Positions 1 to 9,537 are shown, counted from the first letter of the stretch. The stretch: 39,657 nt of DNA from an uncultured Burkholderiales bacterium (GCA_903828695.1 CAIKNE010000110.1:1-39657), one strand, 5' to 3'. Program-made: numbers and translations. Notes: generated by a model from the sequence alone, not told the origin.

Positions 1-1013
1 GCCCCCCTAGTCGCGGGGCTTGCCATTTTGGAGGCAAGACTGGGTTGACTCGCCTCTAAAATATTAAATCCACAAAAGAAGAGGAACAGTAAGAATTCAA
101 GTGTGTATAGACCGGGGGTTGCAAGGGACTGAGAATACCAACCCAACTCAACAAGAGCAACCAGAGCAATAGACCCCAGGAATAGAGGCTTTAGCTTACC
201 GCGCCTCTCCATCGGAAAGAGTGTTCCCCCCATCACCACGAAGGACAAAAGCACTGCTGGCAAATAAACCCAACCGTGATGGGCGGGACTGATGCCGGAG
301 GAAACAAGCATAGCTGGGATAGAGGCCCAGTTGGCGAGCTGGACTGCATATAAAACAAAGACACCTACATTTAGCCTTAAAAGATCAGTCTGTAGGAGTG
401 TGGCTCTTAGGCTCAACTCCTCCCCTGTAGAGGCCCTCAAGTGACTGTGTAACTGGGGCTCTGCAGGTGTCCACCACGCTACAGCTGCCATTCCAATTAA
501 ACCCAGCACTGCAGTCACTGCGAATACACCTGATAAGCCGCCCCACTGAGATAACACAGGCCCAATAACAAGGGAGAGCGCAAACATGAGGCCAATGCTT
601 GCACCGATCAAGGCCATACCAAAGGTCCTCACATGGTCCCTCGTCTGGTCAGCCAAGAGTGCAGTGACTGCGGCTGATACAGCGCCGCATCCTTGTAAAG
701 CCCTACCCCACGCGAGTGCGTCCACGCTCGTTGCAACTGCGCCCAACACGCTGCCCACTACGAATAAAAATAGTCCGAACTGAATAACCCGCTTACGCCC
801 AAAGCGGTCTGCAGCTAAACCGAAGGGTATTTGCAAAACGGCTTGAACTAGTCCGTAAATACCCATTGCCATACCGACCTTGGTCGGATCGTCCCCACCC
901 ACGTAGTGCTGGGCTTCCAGCACGAAAATGGGTAAGACCATGAACAGGCCCAGCATGCGCAGCGCGTACACAAAGGCCAAAGACCAACTTGCGCTTTTCT
1001 CGCCAGGTGTCAT
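1..1013 (-). CDS. MFS transporter, YajR-like (3' end cut by the window edge)
   Basis: A membrane permease of the major facilitator superfamily, reading off the left edge, so only the first 337 codons are present. The start at 1013 gives MTPGEKSASWSLAFVYALRMLGLF, matching how YajR-like efflux-type permeases begin. Successive hydrophobic segments are separated by the conserved MFS loop GLAADRFGRKR after the second helix, and the GRALQGCGAVSAAVTALLAD helix follows. No strong ribosome site precedes it, and the frame stays open for some distance upstream, so the start rests on family resemblance. The substrate cannot be read from the sequence. The strand, continuous frame and family are clear. Confidence 0.85.
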   Translation of the reverse strand, partial: MTPGEKSASWSLAFVYALRMLGLFMVLPIFVLEAQHYVGGDDPTKVGMAMGIYGLVQAVLQIPFGLAADRFGRKRVIQFGLFLFVVGSVLGAVATSVDALAWGRALQGCGAVSAAVTALLADQTRDHVRTFGMALIGASIGLMFALSLVIGPVLSQWGGLSGVFAVTAVLGLIGMAAVAWWTPAEPQLHSHLRASTGEELSLRATLLQTDLLRLNVGVFVLYAVQLANWASIPAMLVSSGISPAHHGWVYLPAVLLSFVVMGGTLFPMERRGKLKPLFLGSIALVALVELGWYSQSLATPGLYTLEFLLFLFFCGFNILEASQPSLASKMASPATRG

Positions 1014-1072
1014 CTTTAACGCGAGATTGGCTTCAACGGCTGATATGTCAACGGGCAGGGGATCAGATTGCC

Positions 1073-1120
1073 GTTCAGAATGCAGTTCAGAATGCAGTTG
1101 AGTATGCGGTTGAATATGCG
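1073..1120. repeat. 12-bp tandem repeat, 4 copies
   Basis: Four consecutive 12-bp units, two of GTTCAGAATGCA, then GTTGAGTATGCG and GTTGAATATGCG. They lie just upstream of the MFS gene start. The units are graded in similarity, which looks like replication slippage followed by point mutation. Confidence 0.85.
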
Positions 1121-1400
1121 AAGAGTGAGAATTGGTACTCAAGGAGAGGCTTTACTAAAATAATTTGGAAGAATGTGTAAAGGAAGTCTTATGGGATTTT
1201 TATGAATAGAGTTTCTTTGCTTGCATCTTCTAACCAGAGCGCATTTGCATGCAACCTAGAACAAAGAACATCCAACATAACATCCAGGGATTGACAAGAG
1301 TCCATTAGAATTGGCCAGAGCACAAGAGCATTGACAAGTTCACGCACTCTGCTATTGTCTCTGATTCTGTGAAAATCTAAATCTTTAAGGTGTGTACAAG
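1121..1400. other. Non-coding gap between divergent genes
   Basis: This stretch separates the minus-strand MFS gene from the plus-strand NnrU gene. It should contain both promoters, but I cannot pick out a convincing -35/-10 pair. No convincing ORF or RNA is seen in it. Confidence 0.4.
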
Positions 1401-2093
1401 ATGGAAATGATGATTTTAGGGCTTATTTTATTTCTAGGCAGTCACAGCGTAGGCATATTCGCACCTCTTTGGCGCGAGAAAACGGTGGGTAAGATTGGAC
1501 TGAACCCCTACAAAGGCATCACCTCGCTTGTTGCGCTCGCTGGTATTATTCTCATCGTCAAAGGACACGACAACGCCCTGGACTCACTAACATGGGGGTG
1601 GGCCCCGCCGCTCTTTACCAAGCATCTCACGGTCCTGTTGATGCTTTTTGCTTTGATCATGCTGGTGAGCTCCTTTGTCCCTAATAACCACATCAAAGCC
1701 AAACTGAAGCATCCTATGATTTTGGGTGTAAAAATTTGGGCCTTCTCTCACCTGATCTGTAACGGCGAGGGTGCCAACGTGGTCTTGTTTGGCAGCTTTC
1801 TCGTATGGGCTGTGCTTGATTTTAGGTCGGTAAGACAAAAAGACCGTCTTGCATCCCAAGCTGACACCGTTAACCATTCTCCAGGCGTTGCAGATCAGAC
1901 CATCAACAGCGCACCAATTCCACAGCCTTCCACCTTCAACACGCTCCTTTGCATTGTCCTTGGCGCCTTGATTTGGTTGGCATTGGTGGCTTACCTGCAC
2001 AATCTACTGTTCGGTGTCTATCCTATTCTTATACCAGGGGTCATTGGTCCTAATTTGGCGCCCGCAGCAGCTGCAGTTGTAATGCCCACCTAG
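1401..2093 (+). CDS. NnrU family membrane protein
   Basis: A 230-residue integral membrane protein of the NnrU family, first known as a gene linked to nitrite/nitric oxide reductase expression in denitrifiers and related to membrane haem-type proteins. The N-terminal helix with LGSHSVGIFAPLWRE and the later segment KHPMILGVKIWAFSHLICNGEGANVVLFGSFLVWA are typical, including the conserved His and Asn-Gly residues. Roughly six hydrophobic segments are visible, with a polar stretch near residues 145-170. I chose ATG at 1401 because AAGG lies 10 bases upstream; an in-frame GTG at 1392 is too close to that site. Two strong terminators follow. No other denitrification gene is nearby, so the physiological role here is open. 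Confidence 0.85.
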   Translation: MEMMILGLILFLGSHSVGIFAPLWREKTVGKIGLNPYKGITSLVALAGIILIVKGHDNALDSLTWGWAPPLFTKHLTVLLMLFALIMLVSSFVPNNHIKAKLKHPMILGVKIWAFSHLICNGEGANVVLFGSFLVWAVLDFRSVRQKDRLASQADTVNHSPGVADQTINSAPIPQPSTFNTLLCIVLGALIWLALVAYLHNLLFGVYPILIPGVIGPNLAPAAAAVVMPT

Positions 2094-2100
2094 GTATCAG

Positions 2101-2132
2101 GCAGGGTCAAATTGGCAGGGTCAAATTGGCAG
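2101..2132. repeat. 14-bp tandem duplication
   Basis: Two perfect copies of GCAGGGTCAAATTG (2101-2114 and 2115-2128), followed by the start of a third (GCAG). They lie between the NnrU stop codon and its terminator. Confidence 0.85.
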
Positions 2133-2167
2133 ACCCAAGTTCCAAGAACTTGGGTCTTCGCTTTTTC
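2131..2167 (+). terminator. Rho-independent terminator after the NnrU gene
   Basis: A perfect 11-bp stem, AGACCCAAGTT (2131-2141) with AACTTGGGTCT (2147-2157), closes a 5-base loop. It is followed by TCGCTTTTTC. Confidence 0.85.
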
Positions 2168-2177
2168 GAGGGCTAAT

Positions 2178-2222
2178 AAAAATCCCCCGCAATCTTTTAA
2201 TTAAATTGCGGGGGATTTTTTT
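2178..2222. terminator. Bidirectional terminator between convergent genes
   Basis: A 13-bp perfect stem, AATCCCCCGCAAT (2181-2193) with ATTGCGGGGGATT (2205-2217). It is flanked by an A run on the left and a T run on the right, so it can stop transcription both from the NnrU side and from the minus-strand hydrolase gene. Confidence 0.9.
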
Positions 2223-2287
2223 AATCAATAGGCTTGGTTAAGCGCCCCTAATCTTTAAGAGCGCACCAAGCACTTATCAGCTTCAAA

Positions 2288-3163
2288 TCAAAAGGACAAT
2301 GTCTGGCCTTCAGTCATAGGAACCACTTCCGTTGCACTGCCTTGCATAGCGGCCTGAAACTGAGCCAGCGTGCCCGTCGCTAAAGGATTAGAGTTGTAGT
2401 GCATGGGTATAACGCGTTTGGGGTTGATCCACGTTTTGATAGCGTAAGCTGCATCCTCTGGATCCATCGTGAAGTTACCACCAATGGGCATCAACACCAA
2501 ATCGGGTTTGTAGCGTTCAGCAATAAACTTCATGTCACCAAATAAACCGGTGTCACCCATGTGCCAGATCTTAAAGCCGTTTTCCAGCTCAATGATGTAT
2601 CCCATTGCCTCACCAGCAGGGTGCGATTCGTTCTTACCAGTCGCTGGGTTTTTCCAAACAATCAAGGATGAGTGTTCAGCCTGCACTGCGGTCACTTTAA
2701 TGCCAGGATAGGGTTTTACACTTCCAGACTTGTTAAAGCGGTGACCCAAATTCGCGGGAATAATCCCAAGAGTTGTAAGCGGTGTCACCATGTCAGCGGG
2801 ACCATACAAAACTGTATTGTTCAACTTAGCAATATCAGGTGCGTCACCCAAATGGTCCACGTGAGCGTGAGTCACGAGCAACAAATCTACTTTACCAAGC
2901 GCACTTAGGTCGCTTTTATAGGGTTGGGGGGTTTTGGGACCCGCAGTGATCCAAGGGTCAATCACAATAATTTTTCCACCCGGTGACTTGATCCTAAAAC
3001 CAGCTTGACCCAGCCACAAAAGCTCAGTCTTACCAAGAGCGGGGGCTGGTGCACTGGCAGCGCCCATTTGAGAAGCGTTATCAGCTGCGGGCGTTGCACA
3101 CCCTATCAACCAGACCGATAAAAGTCCAACGCTGATAAATTTAATTCGAGATAGATAATTCAC
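2288..3163 (-). CDS. Metallo-beta-lactamase-fold hydrolase lipoprotein (UPF0173-like)
   Basis: A 291-residue predicted zinc hydrolase. Residues 1-22 form a lipoprotein signal ending in the lipobox LIGC (Cys22), so the mature protein is probably lipid-anchored and exported. The metal motif is HAHVDH at 99-104 (HxHxDH), and later metal ligands are expected in the ALQAEHSS-like, HMGDTGLF and PMHYNS segments. The overall order matches the UPF0173/L-ascorbate-6-phosphate-lactonase-like branch of the fold, whose substrate is generally unknown. The start is a GTG at 3163 with AAAGGA six bases upstream. It converges on the NnrU gene across the shared terminator. Confidence 0.87.
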   Translation of the reverse strand: MNYLSRIKFISVGLLSVWLIGCATPAADNASQMGAASAPAPALGKTELLWLGQAGFRIKSPGGKIIVIDPWITAGPKTPQPYKSDLSALGKVDLLLVTHAHVDHLGDAPDIAKLNNTVLYGPADMVTPLTTLGIIPANLGHRFNKSGSVKPYPGIKVTAVQAEHSSLIVWKNPATGKNESHPAGEAMGYIIELENGFKIWHMGDTGLFGDMKFIAERYKPDLVLMPIGGNFTMDPEDAAYAIKTWINPKRVIPMHYNSNPLATGTLAQFQAAMQGSATEVVPMTEGQTLSF

Positions 3164-3369
3164 AAGTATCCTTTCTAAAGATAATTAATCCAAATTGACT
3201 GATCTAAGAGTTGTTGGGCGCAGGTTTAGGTCTTTGACTCTTAATCTCACCCTCTATGGTAACGATTAATTTTGTAAAAGCCTGCGCAAGGGATAACCCC
3301 CAGAAAAACATCGCCCTCTCCAAAACAGAAACTGGACTCAAGACTACTATTGTTTTAAAAAAAGCTTAA

Positions 3370-3966
3370 GTGGCTCTAAAATACTGTGGTGTTCATCTCC
3401 GAACTTTAGGGACTCCAGCTTTGTTTCATCCTGCGTCGCAGCCCCAACGCGTTTTATCAACTGGCATCCAGAGCTTTTGGGTTCTGTGCTTTGTGCTTGT
3501 TTTATCAGCCTGTACCTCAAGTCCCATAAGGACGGGGACTTACTACCCAACACCCAGTAATTCCAACAACGTTGAGATCCCGAACACGCTTTCTCCTGAA
3601 AAAGCGCAAGGGCTCGCCGTATATGCCCTAGGCCTGGTTGGTACTCCTTACAAATGGGGCGGCAACACGCCCGATTCAGGCTTTGACTGCAGTGGCTTGA
3701 TAGCCTATGTTTACCAGTCTCAGACAGGTGTCAAGTCCCCCCGCACTGTTGCGGGTCTCAAGAGCTGGGGGCATGAGGTGAGCCGCCAACAACTGCGAAC
3801 GGGAGACATACTGCTATTTGGTCCCCCCAAAGAGCCCAGCCACGCCGGCATCTATGTGGGTGAGGACAGGTTTGTGCACGCACCGTCAACAGGGGGCACG
3901 GTGCGTTTGAATAAACTAACGACTGCGTATTGGAAGGAAAAAGAGCTCAGTATCCGCAGGCCCTAA
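3370..3966 (+). CDS. NlpC/P60 family cell-wall hydrolase lipoprotein
   Basis: A predicted peptidoglycan endopeptidase of the NlpC/P60 (cysteine peptidase, Spr/MepS-like) family. The C-terminal domain from about residue 80 contains the catalytic Cys107 in FDCSGL, His158 in SHAGIYVG and a second His170 in FVHAPSTGG. The N-terminus has a hydrophobic stretch ending in a lipobox LSAC at residues 45-48, so it is probably outer-membrane or periplasm anchored. The open frame begins with a GTG at 3370, giving an unusually long polar stretch before the signal sequence; a TTG at 3421 is an alternative start. Function is well supported; the exact start is not. Confidence 0.87.
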   Translation: MALKYCGVHLRTLGTPALFHPASQPQRVLSTGIQSFWVLCFVLVLSACTSSPIRTGTYYPTPSNSNNVEIPNTLSPEKAQGLAVYALGLVGTPYKWGGNTPDSGFDCSGLIAYVYQSQTGVKSPRTVAGLKSWGHEVSRQQLRTGDILLFGPPKEPSHAGIYVGEDRFVHAPSTGGTVRLNKLTTAYWKEKELSIRRP

Positions 3967-4000
3967 TGGGCTGAGTGGTGAAGTCTTGACTCTGATAAAG

Positions 4001-4028
4001 GGCCTATGGCCTATGGCCTATGGCCTAT
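4001..4028. repeat. 7-bp tandem repeat, 4 copies
   Basis: Four perfect GGCCTAT units directly follow the NlpC/P60 gene, with a partial degenerate fifth (AGCCTGG). Confidence 0.9.
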
Positions 4029-4574
4029 AGCCTGGGCTTGTGGCTCACCCCTTCAACTAAACATCATTGTTAAATAGGCCGCATCGTCCAACAAATTCAA
4101 CGTTAAATAGGCGCTGAGCTTGTAGAGAAGATAGAGTAATTTCTCAGTCAGATCTGAATTGTTCACAATTGACGGTTTGCCTAAACGAATTCTTTAAATT
4201 GATATTTGAATGCTAATGAATTGGGTATTGGAGTTGTTTACAGCCCAGTACCGACTCGTTTAATTTTAACAAATGTCCTGACTTCAGTCTAGCAATAATC
4301 ACTCTAGCTGCGGGCGGGGAGCTCACAAAAGTCTACAGTCAATAGCCGATACCAGATAGTCGGTAGCCGATGCGCACCCGAGTGGCCCCCTCTGGGTCAC
4401 TCCTGCATCTGGTTGCCTTGAGTATTGGCATAAGCTAATCAAATATTAATAATTAGAAACTGGCCCAATTGTGATACCGTATAGCAAATTCATTGCATTC
4501 CAAGCCCTTCACCCAACTTTGTAATCTCGCTCACTCAGAGATTACTTAGATCAGACAGCAAAGAGAACCTACAA
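4029..4574. other. Gene-free stretch upstream of sorA
   Basis: About 550 bases with no convincing ORF. It holds a short inverted repeat, AATTGT-TC-ACAATT (4157-4170), that could be an operator half-site pair. It also has two similar copies of GTTAAATAGGC near 4069 and 4101, and a repeated ATAGCCGAT/GTAGCCGAT motif near 4342-4372. The sorA promoter should lie in the AT-rich part after about 4415. I cannot fix it with confidence. Confidence 0.4.
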
Positions 4575-5840
4575 ATGAACCAGATCGATCAGACGACAAA
4601 CACAGCTCACCCGCTTCGTAGGGGCCTGCTCAAGGGCGGAGTCGGGCTAGGGTTAGGACTTGGGCTCGGCTTGAATACTAGTGGCTCAAGCTCCCAAGCA
4701 AATGCTGGACAAAGGACGCAATTGCCTTTTGCCTACGGGGAACGAGAGCTGGCCTCCTTTCCTGAGAAAAAACCAATGATTGTGCTGACCTCTCGGCCCG
4801 TTCAACTTGAAACACCCTTTGAATATTTTGATAACAAAATCATCACCCCAAATGATGAATTTTTTGTTCGCTACCATTTGGCCAATATTCCAAAAATTAT
4901 TGACGCCAAGCGCTTTACCCTGAGAGTTGGAGGAAATGTCTCAAATCCCCTGGAACTCACACTACGCGATTTGAAGACCCGATTTACACCACAAAAATTG
5001 GTCGCTGTGAATCAATGTTCGGGCAACAGCCGAGGGTTCTTTGAGCCGCGAGTTACAGGCGGACAACTCGGTAACGGCGCGATGGGTAACGCTCAGTGGG
5101 TGGGCGTTGCATTAAAAGACATCCTTAACCTTGCCAACCCAGGCCAAGGTGCACGACAGGTTAGTTTTAACGGCTTAGACACCCCCGTACTGCAAAGTGA
5201 GGCGGACTTTGTCAAAGCCCTCAACATTGACCACGCACTCTCCATTGACTCCAATGTGATGGTTGCTTATGAGATGAACGGATCTGAGCTCCCCTATCTC
5301 AATGGATTCCCCTTAAAACTCATTGTTCCTGGGTATTACGGCACATACTGGGTCAAGCACTTAAGTGAGATCAATGTTATTGACACAGAGTACAACGGGT
5401 TTTGGATGAACCCGGCTTACCGCATACCAGACAACGATTGCAGTTGCGTTGCCCCGGGCACAGCTCCTACCAAAACGGTACCGATCAACAAATTCACTAT
5501 CCGCTCCTTCATCACAAACCTCCAAAATGCAAGCACCGTCTTGGCAAATCAAAGCACCGTGGTGAGAGGTATCGCATTTGACTCTGGGCTTGGAATCTGC
5601 AAAGTCTTGTTCTCAAGCGATGATGGGCAAACTTGGACTGAAACAAAGCTTGGCAACGATCTAGGGCGATATTCATTCAGAGGCTGGAGCACCCAGTTCA
5701 CAGCAGCCACAAAGGGTGAGTTAAAACTGCGGGTTAAAGCCATCAACAGAGCCGGTGAGGAGCAGCCGATGAACGCTAAGTGGATGCCTGCGGGCTATAT
5801 GCGCAATGTGGTTGAAACAGTAACAGTAAGCTCTGTTTAA
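4575..5840 (+). CDS. sorA: Sulfite dehydrogenase, molybdopterin subunit (SorA-type)
   Basis: A 421-residue molybdenum enzyme of the sulfite oxidase family that oxidises sulfite to sulfate in the periplasm and passes electrons to a c-type cytochrome. The N-terminus carries HPLRRGLLKGG, a twin-arginine-like signal, then a curious GLGLGLGLGL run. The Mo-binding domain shows AVNQCSGNSRGFFEP with the molybdenum-ligating Cys at about 148 and GGQLGNGAMGNAQWVGV, the signature of the SorA subgroup. The C-terminal third (about 300-420) is the Mo-co dimerisation domain (VVRGIAFDSG, SSDDGQTWTE). AAGAGA precedes the ATG. The cytochrome gene lies directly downstream. Only the native electron acceptor is inferred. 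Confidence 0.88.
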   Translation: MNQIDQTTNTAHPLRRGLLKGGVGLGLGLGLGLNTSGSSSQANAGQRTQLPFAYGERELASFPEKKPMIVLTSRPVQLETPFEYFDNKIITPNDEFFVRYHLANIPKIIDAKRFTLRVGGNVSNPLELTLRDLKTRFTPQKLVAVNQCSGNSRGFFEPRVTGGQLGNGAMGNAQWVGVALKDILNLANPGQGARQVSFNGLDTPVLQSEADFVKALNIDHALSIDSNVMVAYEMNGSELPYLNGFPLKLIVPGYYGTYWVKHLSEINVIDTEYNGFWMNPAYRIPDNDCSCVAPGTAPTKTVPINKFTIRSFITNLQNASTVLANQSTVVRGIAFDSGLGICKVLFSSDDGQTWTETKLGNDLGRYSFRGWSTQFTAATKGELKLRVKAINRAGEEQPMNAKWMPAGYMRNVVETVTVSSV

Positions 5841-5977
5841 AGAAAAAGTATGTGTCTAGGTTTGAGCTAATTTTTAAATTAAAAATGAAACAAAGCTCAT
5901 CAAAACAACTGCTACAAAATTTACATTCCAACACTCTTAGAAATTCAAAACCGAATAGCCTTATGCAAAATCAAACC

Positions 5978-6349
5978 ATGGTTACGAAGAACATCAAAAA
6001 CTTCCAAGCACGCAGCTCTCGCTTGGTATTTGTAAAAGCATCGCTGGTCAGTGCTCTCCTCGTTTCGCCGTGGGTGAGCGCCCCACTCATTGCAAAAACC
6101 TTCGACCAGCCCGCTGACTCAGTTCAGTGGAGAGCTTCTGAGTTCGCGGGTTACTCACTGGCCCTACAAAAATGCACAACCTGTCACTCTGCTCACTACG
6201 CGGAGTACCAACCCCCAAGCGCAGGCGCAGCGTATTGGAAGGCTCAGGTGCTTAGGATGAAAAACGTCTTCAAAGCACCCCTTACGGATGAGGAGGCGCA
6301 GACCGTTGTTGAATATCTATCGCAAAACTACGGGTCCGCGCGAAAGTGA
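5978..6349 (+). CDS. sorB: c-type cytochrome, probable SorB subunit of sulfite dehydrogenase
   Basis: A small mono-haem cytochrome c with the haem-attachment site CTTCH (residues 66-70 from this start). A conserved methionine is expected further on (LRMKNVF), and the C-terminal helix VVEYLSQNYG is typical. It follows sorA at short distance, as in known sorAB operons, so it should accept electrons from the molybdenum subunit in the periplasm. The frame is open from a GTG at 5852 with further starts at 5885 and 5963. None has a clear ribosome site. I prefer 5978 because it leaves a signal-peptide-like N-terminus (basic region, then FVKASLVSALLVSPWVSAPLIA). The start is uncertain; the haem protein is not. 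Confidence 0.83.
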   Translation: MVTKNIKNFQARSSRLVFVKASLVSALLVSPWVSAPLIAKTFDQPADSVQWRASEFAGYSLALQKCTTCHSAHYAEYQPPSAGAAYWKAQVLRMKNVFKAPLTDEEAQTVVEYLSQNYGSARK

Positions 6350-6367
6350 ATAAGAGGCTAAAGCAGA

Positions 6368-6407
6368 GCTTGTAGAAGCTTGTAGAAACTTGATGGAGCT
6401 TGGATGA
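6368..6407. repeat. 10-bp degenerate tandem repeat, 4 copies
   Basis: GCTTGTAGAA occurs twice perfectly, then ACTTGATGGA and GCTTGGATGA. It lies in the short gap between the convergent sorB and FAD oxidoreductase genes. Confidence 0.75.
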
Positions 6408-6447
6408 CTTCGTAAAGCTCCTGCTCACCTCTAGTTAAACACGTGGT

Positions 6448-9400
6448 TCAAGCCATTAAGTGATTACTCAGCAGCTTTGCCACATGAAGAGCGCTTCGCT
6501 CCAAATTGTCCTCGATTTGATGGCGACAACTCGTACCTCCTGCAATCACAATACAGTCAGGATCCTCTCGCAAGGCGGGCAGGAGCTTTAGTTCAGCCAT
6601 CTTGATGGAGACATCAAAGTGCTCTTTTTCGTACCCAAAACTACCCGCCATCCCGCAGCAACTGCTCTCAATTAGTTTAGCCTCAGCGCCGGGCAGCAAC
6701 GCAACCGCTTGCACGACCGAGTCCATCAAATCAAAAGCTTTTTGATGACAGTGTCCGTGGATTTTGAGAGCGCTTTGAGCAGGTTTCAGTTTAGATTTCA
6801 AAAGCTGTAAATGCCCGCTACGACTCTCTCGCGCCAAGAACTCATCAAAGAGCATCGTCACCTTGGAGACGCGCTGCGCGCGCTCGCCAAGGCCCATCAC
6901 CAAAGCCTCATCCCTGAGCGTGAGAAGACAACTCGGCTCAAGCCCCACAACTGGGATACCCTTATCTGCAAAGGCGTGCACATGATCCAACAAGCGAGTG
7001 AGCGACGCGCGTGCCTGATCGATCATCCCTACGGACAAATAGGTACGACCACAGCAAAGATGCTCACCCGAGTCCTCATGGGTCAACACATGCACTCTAT
7101 ACCCAGCAGCGTTCAATACCCTCAGAGCCGCCCTTGCGTTCTCGCCCCCGCTCTCGAAAAATCCATTAAACGTATCTACGAATAAAACCACCGAACGGCT
7201 CGTATCAGTGCTTCTTAAGAGCTCCTCTTTGCTGAGGGTCTCATACCCACTATTGAAGAAATGTTTAGAACTCCAAGTCGGCAAAGTTCTCTTGGCTGCG
7301 AACCCAAGTAGCGATTCACTGAGCTTGGATACCAGCTTACTTTTATTTCGCAAATTGAGCACAGGCGCCAAAAGACTTGCGATCCTTGCATACTGAGGTA
7401 AATAGCCTATTAAATAATCCCGGGCGCTAAACCCATACTTTTTCTTATAGTGATAGGCCGTCTCAATTTTCATGCGTGCCATATCCACACCGGTTGGGCA
7501 CTCGCGTTTACAGCCTTTACAGCCCACACAAAGATCAAAGGCCTCCTTGACCAAGGGACTTGTCAAGCCCTCAGCGCCGAGTTGTCCTGAGAGCGCGAGC
7601 CTAAGCGTATTGGCTCGCCCCCTTGTTAGGTGTTGCTCATCTAGGGTGGCCCTGTAGCTTGGGCACATGGTGCCCGCATCAAACTTTCTACAGTGCCCAT
7701 TGTTATTGCACATCTCTACAGCCTTGGCCATCCCAAGGGCTGCATCCGCGCCCGTTCCAGGCGCTGAGATTTGTTCACTTACGGGGTCATTTTGAACATC
7801 CCACGCACTCCAGTCTAGAGCCGTCTTAAGCGGTATGACCTTGTAGGTGGGGGGGTAGCGCAAAATACTTTGATCGTCCATTTTGGGAGGATCAATGATC
7901 CGAGCAGGACTGAGTAAATTGAGGGGATCTAAATAATGCTTGATGGACCTAAAGGCACTGTATATCTGGTCACCAAATTGCCACTGAATCCACTCCCCCC
8001 TACAAAGCCCGTCCCCGTGCTCACCGCTGTAAGCGCCCCTAAATTTGGCAACCAGACTTGCAGCTTCCTCGGCTATGGCCCGCATCTTCACGCCTCCTTC
8101 GCGGCGCATATCCAAGATGGGGCGGACATGCAGAGTGCCAACCGAGGCGTGAGCGTACCAAGTCCCGTGAGTACCGTTTTTCTTAAACACTTCAGTGAGC
8201 GCGTCCGTGTACTCTGCAAGTGACTCCAGCGGGACAGCGCAGTCCTCAATAAAGCTGACGGGTTTACCGTCCCCTTTGAGGCTCATCATGATGTTCAGAC
8301 CAGCTTTGCGAACTTCCCATAAATTTTTCTGAGCGCCCGCGTCCACCATCTCCACCACGCTGTTGGGGAGTCCTAAGTCACCCATTAACTCAACTAACTC
8401 GCGCAACTTCGCGAGCAACTCGGGCTGAGACTCTCCACTGAACTCAACCAACAAAACCGCAGCCGGTTGGCCGTTGTTGATATGCGGGGACAGGGCGGTG
8501 CGGATGGTCGGTGCAAAGGCTGGGTTTTGCAGACTCAACTCGATCATGGTTCGGTCCACCAACTCGACTGCACTTAAAAGTGGTCCACCCATTTTGACAA
8601 TATGTTGGGGGGCGTCCATGGCTGCGTAAAAGGTGGGGAAATTCACCACCCCAAGCACCTTGGTTTGGGGGACTTTAGACAGTCGCAGTTTAAGGGACTG
8701 CGTGAGTCCAAGTGTTCCCTCACTGCCAATCATTAAATGAGAGAGATTGACACTTGCATCAGTTGTGTAGGGCAACTCACTTTGAGGGTGAAAGATGTCT
8801 AAGTTGTAGCCCGCAACACGTCTGAGCACTTTGGGCCAACGCGCCATTATTTCAGGCTCAAGCCGAGTAGCCAGTCCTTTGACGAACTCACCAATTTGCC
8901 TTGCTCGTCCGCTAGATTGCGCAAAATCTCCAAGCTCCACGGACTCACCACTGCTGAACAATACACTTACGCCCTCCACGTTGTGCACCATGTTGCCGTA
9001 GGCCAAGCTTCGGCTACCGCAGGAGTTGTTACCGGCCATACCGCCCAAAGTTGCCTGCGCACTTGTTGAGACATCAACCGGATACCAAAGCCCGTGGGGT
9101 TTTAGCGTTGCATTCAAATGATCGAGAACGACACCGGGCTGAACATCTACGGTTTGACGCAGTACATCAATGTTGCTGACTTTGTTGATGTATTTGGAAT
9201 AATCGATCACCAGACCCACACCTACGGTTTGGCCGCATTGACTGGTACCCCCACCCCTTGGGACTATGGGGACCTGCAGGTCTCTACAAATATCCAGTGC
9301 AGCACGCACATCATCTAGCGTTTTGGGGACCAACACGCCTACAGGCATCACCTGATAGATGGAGGCATCTGTTGAATAGCGCCCTTTATCGGCGGCACTC

Positions 9401-9537
9401 CAAAGAACCTCTCCCTGAGTATCGGCGCGTAATCGTCGCCCCAGCAATTGAGCCACATCGTGATCGGGGGCGTTTAAGCCAAAGTTGGGGGAGTCGCTTT
9501 GAGTGCCCAGTTGTTGAGCTGAGAGAGGCGCGTTCAT
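6448..9537 (-). CDS. FAD-linked 2-hydroxyacid dehydrogenase fused to an Fe-S/CCG module (YdiJ-like architecture)
   Basis: A 1,029-residue flavoprotein joining, in one chain, functions that GlcD and GlcF split between two subunits. The FAD-binding PCMH domain has PRGGGTSQCGQ at 93-103, followed by the FAD-oxidase C-terminal domain. Two iron-sulfur cysteine clusters come next (CNNNGHC...MCPS around 609-625 and CVGCKGCKRECP around 669-681), then two CCG domains (CCGRT near 827, CCGMAGSFGYE near 959). The length and order match E. coli YdiJ (about 1,018 residues), a D-2-hydroxyglutarate dehydrogenase. D-lactate or glycolate are other possible substrates. Electrons presumably go to the quinone pool. 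A glyoxylate aminotransferase nearby fits 2-hydroxyacid/glyoxylate chemistry, but the substrate is inference. Confidence 0.88.
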   Translation of the reverse strand: MNAPLSAQQLGTQSDSPNFGLNAPDHDVAQLLGRRLRADTQGEVLWSAADKGRYSTDASIYQVMPVGVLVPKTLDDVRAALDICRDLQVPIVPRGGGTSQCGQTVGVGLVIDYSKYINKVSNIDVLRQTVDVQPGVVLDHLNATLKPHGLWYPVDVSTSAQATLGGMAGNNSCGSRSLAYGNMVHNVEGVSVLFSSGESVELGDFAQSSGRARQIGEFVKGLATRLEPEIMARWPKVLRRVAGYNLDIFHPQSELPYTTDASVNLSHLMIGSEGTLGLTQSLKLRLSKVPQTKVLGVVNFPTFYAAMDAPQHIVKMGGPLLSAVELVDRTMIELSLQNPAFAPTIRTALSPHINNGQPAAVLLVEFSGESQPELLAKLRELVELMGDLGLPNSVVEMVDAGAQKNLWEVRKAGLNIMMSLKGDGKPVSFIEDCAVPLESLAEYTDALTEVFKKNGTHGTWYAHASVGTLHVRPILDMRREGGVKMRAIAEEAASLVAKFRGAYSGEHGDGLCRGEWIQWQFGDQIYSAFRSIKHYLDPLNLLSPARIIDPPKMDDQSILRYPPTYKVIPLKTALDWSAWDVQNDPVSEQISAPGTGADAALGMAKAVEMCNNNGHCRKFDAGTMCPSYRATLDEQHLTRGRANTLRLALSGQLGAEGLTSPLVKEAFDLCVGCKGCKRECPTGVDMARMKIETAYHYKKKYGFSARDYLIGYLPQYARIASLLAPVLNLRNKSKLVSKLSESLLGFAAKRTLPTWSSKHFFNSGYETLSKEELLRSTDTSRSVVLFVDTFNGFFESGGENARAALRVLNAAGYRVHVLTHEDSGEHLCCGRTYLSVGMIDQARASLTRLLDHVHAFADKGIPVVGLEPSCLLTLRDEALVMGLGERAQRVSKVTMLFDEFLARESRSGHLQLLKSKLKPAQSALKIHGHCHQKAFDLMDSVVQAVALLPGAEAKLIESSCCGMAGSFGYEKEHFDVSIKMAELKLLPALREDPDCIVIAGGTSCRHQIEDNLERSALHVAKLLSNHLMA

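Noticed and set aside
6811-7185. A 124-residue plus-strand ORF inside the FAD/Fe-S gene
   Set aside because: It is antisense to a strongly supported coding region and resembles no family.
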